DNA from: an uncultured Fusobacterium sp.
GTDB taxonomy: Bacteria; Fusobacteriota; Fusobacteriia; Fusobacteriales; Fusobacteriaceae
Direction: 5' to 3'
Assembly (NCBI GenBank): GCA_900542625.1
Contig: UQOH01000008.1
Location: 1-47,315, forward strand
Length of the DNA stretch: 47,315 nt
A program made the translations under genes and the position numbers. The notes under the pieces are model-generated. The model had not been told where the DNA came from, made no database searches, and worked only from the letters and a program-made list of their open reading frames with translations. Shown in pieces: positions 26,025-33,278 of the stretch. Positions within the stretch are counted from its first letter, which is position 1, and each line of letters begins with the position of its first letter.

Positions 26025-27008
26025 ATGAAAGTAGCAATAGTAGGAGCAACAGGTTTAGTAGGATCAACTTTTTTAAAAGTTTTGGAAGAGAGAGATTTAG
26101 GAATAACAGAACTTTATCTTTTTGCATCAGCAAGAAGTGCAGGAAAAGAGATAATGTTCAGAGGAAAAAAATATACAGTTGAAGAGTTAACAGAATCAAG
26201 CTTTGACAGGGATATAGATATAGCTCTTTTCTCAGCCGGAGGGGATATCAGTAAAAAATTTGCTCCAATAGCAGCAGAAAAAGGGGTTCTTGTTATAGAC
26301 AACTCATCTGCATGGAGAATGGATGAAAAAGTTCCTTTAATTGTGCCGGAGGTAAATTCACAAACAGCTTTTGCAAACAGCGGAATTATAGCAAATCCAA
26401 ACTGTTCAACAATACAATGTATGCCTCCGTTAAAAGCTCTTGCTGAAAAATACGGACTTAGAAGAGTAATATATAATACATATCAGGCTGTATCAGGAAC
26501 AGGACAAAAAGGTGTTGAGGATTTACAAAACGGATTAAAAGGAATGGAGCCAAAAACTTACCCACACCAAATTGTAAATAACTGTCTTCCTCATATAGAC
26601 ACTTTCCTTGAAAACGGGTATACTAAAGAAGAGGTTAAAATGATAAATGAAACAAGAAAAATTCTTGAACTTCCTAGTCTTCCTGTAACAGCTACATGTG
26701 TAAGAGTTCCAGTTATAAACTCTCACTCTGTATCAATTACAGCAGAACTTGAAAATGAATTTGATTTAGAAGAATTAAAACAGGTTCTTGCAGATTACGA
26801 AGGAATTATTCTTGTTGATAACCCTTCAAACAACGAATATCCTCTTGCTGCTGATGCAACAGGACAGGATAAAGTTCTTGTAGGAAGAGTAAGAAGAGAT
26901 TTCAGTACAGACAGAAGTGTAAACTTATGGGTTGTTGCAGACAACATAAGAAAAGGTGCAGCAACAAACGCAGTTCAGATAGCTGAACTTTTTAAAGAAA
27001 CAAAATAA
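26025..27008 (+). CDS. asd: Aspartate-semialdehyde dehydrogenase
   Basis: Asd reduces aspartyl phosphate to aspartate semialdehyde with NADPH. The 327-residue protein has the N-terminal nucleotide motif VAIVGATGLVGS. The catalytic cysteine is Cys127 in NPNCSTIQ, and the QAVSGTGQKG block and VRVPVINSHS follow. These mark the main bacterial subfamily. GGGGAGGA precedes the ATG. It lies 42 bases after lysC in the riboswitch-controlled operon, and dapA begins 23 bases after it. Confidence 0.96.
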   Translation: MKVAIVGATGLVGSTFLKVLEERDLGITELYLFASARSAGKEIMFRGKKYTVEELTESSFDRDIDIALFSAGGDISKKFAPIAAEKGVLVIDNSSAWRMDEKVPLIVPEVNSQTAFANSGIIANPNCSTIQCMPPLKALAEKYGLRRVIYNTYQAVSGTGQKGVEDLQNGLKGMEPKTYPHQIVNNCLPHIDTFLENGYTKEEVKMINETRKILELPSLPVTATCVRVPVINSHSVSITAELENEFDLEELKQVLADYEGIILVDNPSNNEYPLAADATGQDKVLVGRVRRDFSTDRSVNLWVVADNIRKGAATNAVQIAELFKETK

Positions 27009-27031
27009 AAAATAAAATCAGGAGGAAGAAA

Positions 27032-27919
27032 ATGGCACTGTTTACAGGTTCAGGAGTTGCACTTATAACTCCCTTTAATGAAAAAAATGAAATAAATTTT
27101 GAAAAACTAAGAGAGCTTTTAGAATTTCATGTGGCAAATAAAACTGACGCACTGATTGTTACAGGAACAACAGGAGAAAGTTCTACAATGTCAGATGAAG
27201 AGAAACTGGCAGTAATAAAATTTTCTGTTGATGTTGTTAATGGAAGAATTCCTGTAATCGCAGGAACAGGTTCAAATGACACAAAACACGCAGTTGAGCT
27301 TAGCATCGAGGCAGAAAAACTTGGTGCTGACGGACTTCTTGTAGTAACTCCTTACTATAATAAAGGAAATGAAAGCGGAATTTATGCTCATTATAAAGCA
27401 ATAGCAGACAGTGTAAAAATTCCTGTTATCCTATACAACGTACCTTCAAGAACAGGAGTAAATCTTTCTGTAAAACTTCTTAAAAAACTTGCAGAGATAG
27501 AAAATATAACTGCTCTTAAAGAGGCAAGCGGAAATATCTCTTATGCAGCACAGGTTGCAAGAGAAGTTCCTAAACTTGATCTATATTCAGGAAATGATGA
27601 TATGGTTGTCCCTCTTCTTTCTCTTGGAGCAAAAGGAGTAATATCTGTATCAGCAAATATAATTCCTGAAATAACTCACAATATGGTACAGGCTTTTCTT
27701 GATAAAGATACTGACACTGCAAGAGAACTGCAGCTTAAGTATAATGACTTGGTAGATGCTTTATTTATAGAAGTAAATCCTGTTCCTATAAAAGAGGCTA
27801 TGAACTTTTTAGGATATAATGTTGGAGGATGCAGACTTCCTCTTGGAGAGATGACAGAGGACAACAAAAAAACTCTTTGTCAGATAATTGAAAATCACGA
27901 GGTGGCACAATGGAAATAA
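27032..27919 (+). CDS. dapA: 4-Hydroxy-tetrahydrodipicolinate synthase
   Basis: DapA condenses pyruvate with aspartate semialdehyde, the committed step of the lysine/DAP branch. The 295-residue aldolase-barrel protein has the substrate motif GTTGESSTM, the catalytic Tyr in YNVPSRTG and the Schiff-base Lys163 in ALKEASG. Length and motifs are standard. CAGGAGGAAG precedes the ATG. The stop overlaps the start of dapB by 10 bases, which suggests translational coupling. Confidence 0.96.
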   Translation: MALFTGSGVALITPFNEKNEINFEKLRELLEFHVANKTDALIVTGTTGESSTMSDEEKLAVIKFSVDVVNGRIPVIAGTGSNDTKHAVELSIEAEKLGADGLLVVTPYYNKGNESGIYAHYKAIADSVKIPVILYNVPSRTGVNLSVKLLKKLAEIENITALKEASGNISYAAQVAREVPKLDLYSGNDDMVVPLLSLGAKGVISVSANIIPEITHNMVQAFLDKDTDTARELQLKYNDLVDALFIEVNPVPIKEAMNFLGYNVGGCRLPLGEMTEDNKKTLCQIIENHEVAQWK

Positions 27920-28620
27920 TTGTTCATGGAACAGGAGCAATGGGAACTATTGTTTCTCAAATGGCTGAAGAAAATGGAATCACTGTTTCCGGTTTTGCTG
28001 ACGAGCTTACAAATGAAACAGGAGATGTTATTATAGATTTCTCTCATTTTTCAAGATTAGATACTCTTCTTGATTTTGCAGAGAATAAAAAAATCCCTCT
28101 TGTTATTGCAACAACAGGGTACAGCAGTGAAACAGCAGAAAAAATAGAAAGAATCTCTAAAAATATACCTGTTCTGCTTTCTTCTAACATGTCTCTTGGA
28201 ATCAATCTTATGCAGGATATATTGGAAAAAATCGTTCCTGTTTTATACGGCAGCTATGATATTGAAGTTGTAGAAGCTCACCACAACAAAAAAATAGATT
28301 CTCCAAGCGGAACAGCAAAAACACTTGTAGAAACTATTGAAAAAGGGTGCAGTGATGCAATGACAAGACAATATGGAAGAGAGGGAATACACCCAAGAGA
28401 AAAAAATGAAATTGGAATCCACTCATTAAGAGGAGGAACAATCGTAGGAGAACATTCTGTTCTTTTCTGTGGAAATGATGAAGTTATAGAGATAAAACAT
28501 ACAGCAATGTCTAAAAAAATATTTGCCAAAGGAGCACTTGAAGCTGCTAAATTTCTGGCAGGAAAAAAAGCAGGGCTGTATTCAATGAAAGATATATTTG
28601 GAGGAAATAATAATGACTAA
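27910..28620 (+). CDS. dapB: 4-Hydroxy-tetrahydrodipicolinate reductase
   Basis: DapB reduces the DapA product to tetrahydrodipicolinate with NAD(P)H. The 236-residue protein is shorter than the usual 265-270 residues, because the region after the N-terminal nucleotide loop (IIVHGTGAMGTIVSQMA) is compact. It keeps IDFSHFS, the ATTGYS block and the active-site region EAHHNKKIDSPSGTA. The start overlaps dapA by 10 bases (GAGGTGG upstream, inside dapA), and the stop overlaps the dapH start by 8 bases, so all three are coupled. Confidence 0.95.
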   Translation: MEIIVHGTGAMGTIVSQMAEENGITVSGFADELTNETGDVIIDFSHFSRLDTLLDFAENKKIPLVIATTGYSSETAEKIERISKNIPVLLSSNMSLGINLMQDILEKIVPVLYGSYDIEVVEAHHNKKIDSPSGTAKTLVETIEKGCSDAMTRQYGREGIHPREKNEIGIHSLRGGTIVGEHSVLFCGNDEVIEIKHTAMSKKIFAKGALEAAKFLAGKKAGLYSMKDIFGGNNND

Positions 28621-29320
28621 TAATTTAAATACAGCAGAAGAAATAATTGCATTTATAAAAAATTCTACTAAAAAAACTCCTGTGAAAGCATATATAAACG
28701 GAGATTTAACAGGACTTAATACAACTGCAAAAGTTTTTAAAGGAGAGGGTTCATATGTACTAATAGGAGAATCTTCTGAAATCGAAAGAATCACAGCAGA
28801 ATATGCTGATAAAATAACAGACTGCTATATAGAAAACGACAGAAGAAATTCAGGTGTCCCTACTCTTGATTACAGAAATATCAATGCAAGAATAGAGCCC
28901 GGAGCAATAATAAGAGATAAAGTTACTATTGGAAATAATGCAGTTATTATGATGGGAGCTGTTATAAACATTGGTGCTGTTATCGGTGAAAATACAATGA
29001 TAGATATGGGAGCTGTTCTTGGAGGAAGAGCAACAGTTGGTAAAAACTGTCACATTGGAGCAGGAGCTGTTCTTGCAGGTGTGGTAGAACCTCCTTCAGC
29101 AACACCTGTTATTGTTGAAGATGGTGTTTTAATTGGTGCAAATGCTGTTGTAATCGAAGGAGTAAGAATTGGTGCTGGTGCTGTTGTTGGTGCTGGTGCT
29201 GTTGTTCTTGAAGATGTTCCTGCAGGTGCTGTTGTAACAGGAAACCCTGCAAGAATAATTAAAACTGTAGATGAAAAAACATTAGGAAAAACACAGCTTG
29301 TTGATGATTTAAGAAAATAA
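28613..29320 (+). CDS. dapH: Tetrahydrodipicolinate N-acetyltransferase
   Basis: DapH acetylates tetrahydrodipicolinate and so commits the cell to the acetyl branch of DAP synthesis. The 235-residue protein has an N-terminal helical domain and a left-handed beta-helix of hexapeptide repeats (about residues 85-210, such as IGNNAVIMMGAVINIGAVIG and the GAVVGAGAVV run). It ends with the family tail VTGNPARIIK. This pattern fits DapH and not the succinyl-type DapD. The ATG at 28613 overlaps the dapB stop by 8 bases and follows GGAGGA; an upstream in-frame TTG at 28598 is less likely. The aminotransferase follows 18 bases later. Confidence 0.93.
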   Translation: MTNNLNTAEEIIAFIKNSTKKTPVKAYINGDLTGLNTTAKVFKGEGSYVLIGESSEIERITAEYADKITDCYIENDRRNSGVPTLDYRNINARIEPGAIIRDKVTIGNNAVIMMGAVINIGAVIGENTMIDMGAVLGGRATVGKNCHIGAGAVLAGVVEPPSATPVIVEDGVLIGANAVVIEGVRIGAGAVVGAGAVVLEDVPAGAVVTGNPARIIKTVDEKTLGKTQLVDDLRK

Positions 29321-29338
29321 AAAAGGAAAGTGAGAAAT

Positions 29339-30466
29339 ATGGAGATAAACAGAGTAGTAAAAAAACTGCAGCCCTCTCTTATAAGAGTGTTAAAAGAGGC
29401 AGCAGAAAAATATTCAGATGTAATAGATTTAACAATAGGAGAGCCTGATATACCAACTCCTCATGAGCTTGTTGAAACAACAATGGAATATGGAAAAGCA
29501 CATCAGCTTAAATATGCTCCCGCAGGAGGAACAGAAAAAGTACGTGCTCTCATAGCTGATTATTATAATGAATATTATAAAGCTGATTATAGTGCTGACA
29601 ATGTTATAATAAACATAGGAGCATCAGAAGCTCTGTCTTCATGTTTCAAAACTATATTAAATCCCGGTGATGAGGTTGTTCTTGCGTCTCCTTTCTTTCC
29701 CGGATATCCTCCTATGATAGAATTGGCTTATGGAAAAACTGTAGTTATGGATATTACAAAAACAGATTTTAAGGTTACAAAAGAACTTCTTGAAAAACAT
29801 GTTACTGAAAAAACAAAAGCTCTTCTTTTCAGCAATCCATGCAATCCTACAGGAAATGTAATGAGCTTGGAAGAGATGAAAATAATAGCTGATTTTACAG
29901 CTGAAAGAGATATATTTTTAATTGTTGATGAGATATACAGTTCTCTTTCATTTTATGAATTTCATTCATTTGCAGCTTTTGAAAATATAAAAGACAAACT
30001 TATTATAATAAACGGTTTTTCAAAATCTCATTCAATGACAGGATGGAGAATAGGATATACAATATGCCCTGTTCAATACAGAAAGAATTTTGTGAATACA
30101 ACATTCTATACTTTAAGTTCTCCAATGACTTTATCCATGATAGGAGCAGAGACTGCACTTGAGAAATTCAGAAACAGAGAAGATCTTATGAACAAGTATA
30201 AAGAGAGAGCAGAGTTTATGGCAGAGGCTCTTGAAAAAATAGGATTTAAGGTTTTAAAACCTAAAGGGGCATTTTATCTGTTTGCTGATTATTCGCAGAT
30301 TTCAAACCTTAACTCATTTGATTTTGCTGTGTCTGTTCTTGAAAAAGTTCATGTTGCTGTTGTTCCGGGAATATCTTTCGGGACAGAAAACTTTGTAAGA
30401 ATTGCTCTTACTGTTGATTTGGAAAAACTTAAAAAAGCAGCAGAAAGACTAAAAAAATATATTTAA
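29339..30466 (+). CDS. patA: Aminotransferase, probable N-acetyl-LL-diaminopimelate aminotransferase (PatA)
   Basis: This 375-residue class I/II PLP aminotransferase has the PLP lysine Lys229 in FSKSHSMTGWRIGY, the SNPCNPTGNV block and the conserved FVRIAL end. In the acetyl branch PatA makes N-acetyl-LL-DAP using glutamate. Its place as last gene of the lysine-riboswitch operon, directly after dapH, supports that role over other family I aminotransferases. The ATG at 29339 is preferred to the in-frame GTG at 29330 because it lies at a better distance from AAGGAAAG. A terminator follows. dapF and lysA are not in this operon. Confidence 0.88.
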   Translation: MEINRVVKKLQPSLIRVLKEAAEKYSDVIDLTIGEPDIPTPHELVETTMEYGKAHQLKYAPAGGTEKVRALIADYYNEYYKADYSADNVIINIGASEALSSCFKTILNPGDEVVLASPFFPGYPPMIELAYGKTVVMDITKTDFKVTKELLEKHVTEKTKALLFSNPCNPTGNVMSLEEMKIIADFTAERDIFLIVDEIYSSLSFYEFHSFAAFENIKDKLIIINGFSKSHSMTGWRIGYTICPVQYRKNFVNTTFYTLSSPMTLSMIGAETALEKFRNREDLMNKYKERAEFMAEALEKIGFKVLKPKGAFYLFADYSQISNLNSFDFAVSVLEKVHVAVVPGISFGTENFVRIALTVDLEKLKKAAERLKKYI

Positions 30467-30474
30467 ATAAAAAC

Positions 30475-30510
30475 AAAGAGCCGCACTGATTAATTTCAGT
30501 CCGGCTTTTT
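30475..30510 (+). terminator. Terminator of the lysine operon
   Basis: AGCCG-ACTG (30479-30488) pairs with CAGT-CGGCT (30497-30506) with small mismatches and is followed by five T. Confidence 0.8.
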
Positions 30511-30661
30511 ATTTTTGAGAAACATTTTATAATTTTTGAAAAGAAAATTCATTTTTGAATTTCATATTTGAATTTTAAATACAAAAATAAGTTGTATTAT
30601 TTTGAAAAATGTATTAGAATATAAATAAGAAACATATTTCATAAACAAAAAGGAGAATGCT

Positions 30662-31825
30662 ATGAATGAATTACTTTTAAAAAATGGTAAAATAGTTTTA
30701 AAAGACAGCATAGTTGAAGGTGACATTCTTGTTGCTGATGGCATTATTAGAGATATTATAGAAAAAAACAGTTCTGTAAAAGCAGATACACTAGAAGCAG
30801 AAAATACTATTGATTTAGACGGAAAATATATCGTTCCGGGATTTATTGATATACACATTCACGGTTCTAACGGAGCAGATGCTATGGATGGTACAGAAGA
30901 GGCTCTTAGAACTATTTCTTCTTATGTGGCAACTAAAGGAACTACAAAATTCCTTGCTACAACACTTACAAGCTCAAAAGAAGAACTTCTAAGCATTCTT
31001 AAAATAGCAGCAGGACTGCAGAACAAAGAACTTGACGGAGCAACAATATTTGGGGTTCACATGGAAGGACCTTATTTTGATGTAGAATACAAAGGTGCTC
31101 AAAATGAAAAATATATCAAACCTGCAGCAGAAGCTGAAATTCAGGAATACCTTGATGTTAAAGAGGGACTTGTAAGACTTATGTCTTTATCTCCACACAC
31201 TGAGCAATCTATTGAAACTGTAAAATTCTTAAAGAAAAACGGAGTTATTGTTTCTGTGGGACACTCATCTGCTAAATTTGATGATGTAATGAAAGCTGCA
31301 GAAAACGGATTATCACACTCTACTCACACTTTTAATGCAATGAGAGGACTTACTCACAGAGAGCCGGGAGTGGCAGGAGCAGCTCTTGTAAACGATAACA
31401 TATATGCTGAAGTTATTTTTGACAAAATTCATATTCACCCTGAAGTGGTAAGACTTATGCTTAAAGCAAAAGGGACAAGCAAAGTTATCTGTATCACTGA
31501 CGCAATGGCAGCAGCAGGACTTCCAGACGGAGATTACAAATTAGGTGAACTTGATGTTTATGTTAAAGGACCTGAGGCAAGACTTAAAATGAATGATGCT
31601 CTTGCAGGAAGTGTTCTTACACTTGATAAAGCATTCAGACATATCATTGAACTTGGATACTCTATAAATGATGCTGTAAGAGTTACAAGCACAAATGCTG
31701 CAACAGAATTTGGACTTAATGCAGGAATAATTGAAATAGGAAGAGAGGCAGACTTTGCTGTTCTGGATGACAGTTATAATGTGGACATGACTATCGTAAA
31801 TGGAAACATTAAATTCCAGAGATAA
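30662..31825 (+). CDS. nagA: N-acetylglucosamine-6-phosphate deacetylase
   Basis: NagA removes acetate from GlcNAc-6-phosphate in amino-sugar and cell-wall recycling metabolism. The 387-residue amidohydrolase-fold protein shows FIDIHIHGSNGADAMDG near residue 65, then GVHMEGPYFDVEYKGAQN, VGHSSAKFD, STHTFNAMRGLTHREPG and CITDAMAAAGLPDG. These supply the metal and substrate residues. The length is normal. AAAGGAG precedes the ATG. It is a single-gene unit flanked by terminators. No nagB or GlcNAc transporter gene is in this window; its substrate would come from PTS uptake, for which ptsHI provide the general proteins. Confidence 0.95.
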   Translation: MNELLLKNGKIVLKDSIVEGDILVADGIIRDIIEKNSSVKADTLEAENTIDLDGKYIVPGFIDIHIHGSNGADAMDGTEEALRTISSYVATKGTTKFLATTLTSSKEELLSILKIAAGLQNKELDGATIFGVHMEGPYFDVEYKGAQNEKYIKPAAEAEIQEYLDVKEGLVRLMSLSPHTEQSIETVKFLKKNGVIVSVGHSSAKFDDVMKAAENGLSHSTHTFNAMRGLTHREPGVAGAALVNDNIYAEVIFDKIHIHPEVVRLMLKAKGTSKVICITDAMAAAGLPDGDYKLGELDVYVKGPEARLKMNDALAGSVLTLDKAFRHIIELGYSINDAVRVTSTNAATEFGLNAGIIEIGREADFAVLDDSYNVDMTIVNGNIKFQR

Positions 31826-31840
31826 CTAAAAATCGAACTT

Positions 31841-31871
31841 AAAAGCCGTTATTTGATTTGACGGCTTTTTT
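31841..31871 (+). terminator. Terminator of nagA
   Basis: AAAAGCCGT (31841-31849) pairs with ACGGCTTTT (31861-31869) and is followed by T. The 382 bases from here to the next start hold no convincing gene. They contain AT-rich DNA and, from about 32074, a promoter element and a structured leader. Confidence 0.85.
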
Positions 31872-32073
31872 ATTTGCTGAAATAAACCATTTTAGAGTAT
31901 CATTTTTTTACAGTGCCTATTTTTATATGTAATTTAGTGAACATTTTATAAAAGATACATTTTTTCTAAAATCATATTTTCAGCAATTAACAAATTTTAT
32001 GCTCGTGCACTTTAACTTTTCTTGTACTGATACCGAAAGTTTGAAAATAATTCTAAAAAAAAATAAAAAAATA

Positions 32074-32082
32074 TGGTAAAAT
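32074..32082 (+). promoter_or_regulatory. Extended -10 element upstream of the RluA-family gene
   Basis: TGG-TAAAAT (32074-32082) is an extended -10 with a weak A-rich -35 region. A second TATAAT lies at 32104-32109. Either start would give a leader of about 140-165 bases. Confidence 0.4.
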
Positions 32083-32121
32083 TATTAGTAGTTTAATCTT
32101 AGATATAATAGTTAAAGTATA

Positions 32122-32189
32122 CCCTTAAAAAACAGGGAATTTTGATTTTTACAGTCAGTGTTGGTATTCCTGAATATTTACAGGAATAC
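32122..32189 (+). other. Structured leader RNA of the RluA-family gene
   Basis: The leader holds two hairpins: CCCT (32122-32125) with AGGG (32034-style pairing partner at 32134-32137), and a perfect 9-bp stem GTATTCCTG (32164-32172) / CAGGAATAC (32181-32189). Neither is followed by a T run, so they are not terminators. It matches no riboswitch class that I recognise. Confidence 0.35.
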
Positions 32190-32253
32190 TTAGAGTGATT
32201 GCAAAAAAATAGACTATTCTATATTTTTTGAGTCATCAGTTATAGGAGGAACA

Positions 32254-33135
32254 TTGAAAGAAAAAGGAAACTTAATACTAAAAGTAAAAGAGCAGAATGA
32301 ATTAATGAAATTTCTTATAGAAAATCTGCACGGCAAAAACAGAAACAACATCAAGTCTCTTTTAAAGAACAGACAGGTGCTTGTTGACAGAATCGTAATA
32401 TCACAATTTAATCATCCCCTTGAGCCGGGACAGGAAGTAATGATTACAGAATCAAGACTTCTTGAAAAAGACATGAAGGGAATTAAAGTGGTTTATGAAG
32501 ATGAATTTGTTATAGCTGTTGAGAAAGCAGCAGGAATTTTATCCATTGCAACAAACAAAGAAAGAGACAGAACAGCATACAACATGGTTAAAAACTATGT
32601 TAAATCAAGAAATCCTCTTGAAAAGCTGTTTATAGTCCATAGACTGGACAGAGAAACTTCCGGTGTTATGATTTTTGCAAAAACAGAGGAAATGCAGCAG
32701 ATACTTCAAACAAACTGGCAGGATATGGTTTTGGAGAGGACCTATGTGGCAGTTGTTGAAGGAAGGGTTGAGAAAGACAGCGATACGATTATCTCTTATT
32801 TGAAAGAGAATTCAGCTTTTGTTACTTTCTCCAGCGAAAAGGAGATAGAGGGTTCTAAAAAGGCAATAACTCATTATACAGTTCTGAAAAGAAGCAAAGG
32901 TTTCTCACTTGTAGAAGCTAAAATAGAAACAGGAAGAAAAAATCAGATCCGTGTGCATATGCAGTCTTTAGGGCACAGCATTGTAGGGGACAAAAAATAC
33001 GGAGCTGTAACTAATCCTCTTGGACGTCTTGGACTTCATGCCAAATCAATTGTATTCAAGCATCCAAAAACAGGAAAGATTCTTTCTTTCCAGACAGGGA
33101 TACCTTTCAAATTTTCATCTATGTTTAAAAGATGA
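32254..33135 (+). CDS. RluA-family pseudouridine synthase with N-terminal S4 domain (RluD-like)
   Basis: This family makes pseudouridines in 23S rRNA or tRNA. The 293-residue protein has an N-terminal S4 RNA-binding region (about residues 20-65). The catalytic domain has YEDEFVIAVEKAAGIL and the active-site motif VHRLDRETSGVMIFAK, which contains the catalytic Asp, plus RKNQIRVHMQSLGHSIVGDKKYG near the C-terminus. It is closest to RluD in layout; the exact RNA target cannot be assigned. The start is TTG at 32254 with AGGAGG only 4 bases upstream. The next ATG would cut into the S4 domain, so TTG is preferred. A terminator separates it from glgB. Confidence 0.88.
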   Translation: MKEKGNLILKVKEQNELMKFLIENLHGKNRNNIKSLLKNRQVLVDRIVISQFNHPLEPGQEVMITESRLLEKDMKGIKVVYEDEFVIAVEKAAGILSIATNKERDRTAYNMVKNYVKSRNPLEKLFIVHRLDRETSGVMIFAKTEEMQQILQTNWQDMVLERTYVAVVEGRVEKDSDTIISYLKENSAFVTFSSEKEIEGSKKAITHYTVLKRSKGFSLVEAKIETGRKNQIRVHMQSLGHSIVGDKKYGAVTNPLGRLGLHAKSIVFKHPKTGKILSFQTGIPFKFSSMFKR

Positions 33136-33209
33136 GTTTAACCAGGGTTTAGAAAGAGATGGTATAAAAGTTTTTTCTGATAGAGATTATCTGGTACAAT
33201 CTTTCAATG

Positions 33210-33234
33210 ACCAAGTATAAAAACTTGGTTTTTT
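33210..33234 (+). terminator. Terminator between the pseudouridine synthase gene and glgB
   Basis: ACCAAGT (33210-33216) pairs with ACTTGGT (33223-33229) over a 6-base loop, then T-rich sequence follows. It lies 45 bases before the glgB start and overlaps the upstream in-frame ATG at 33207. Confidence 0.8.
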
Positions 33235-33278
33235 GTTTATCTATAAAATATCATTCATCAAATAATGGGGTGAAAAAA

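Noticed and set aside
29095..29230. Short near-repeats (GGTGCTGGTGCTGTTGTT type) that look like a DNA repeat
   Set aside because: They encode the hexapeptide repeats of the DapH beta-helix and are explained by protein structure.
31872..32073. Gene-free AT-rich stretch after nagA, checked for tRNA, riboswitch or small genes
   Set aside because: No tRNA fold, no riboswitch consensus known to me and no frame with a ribosome binding site was found.
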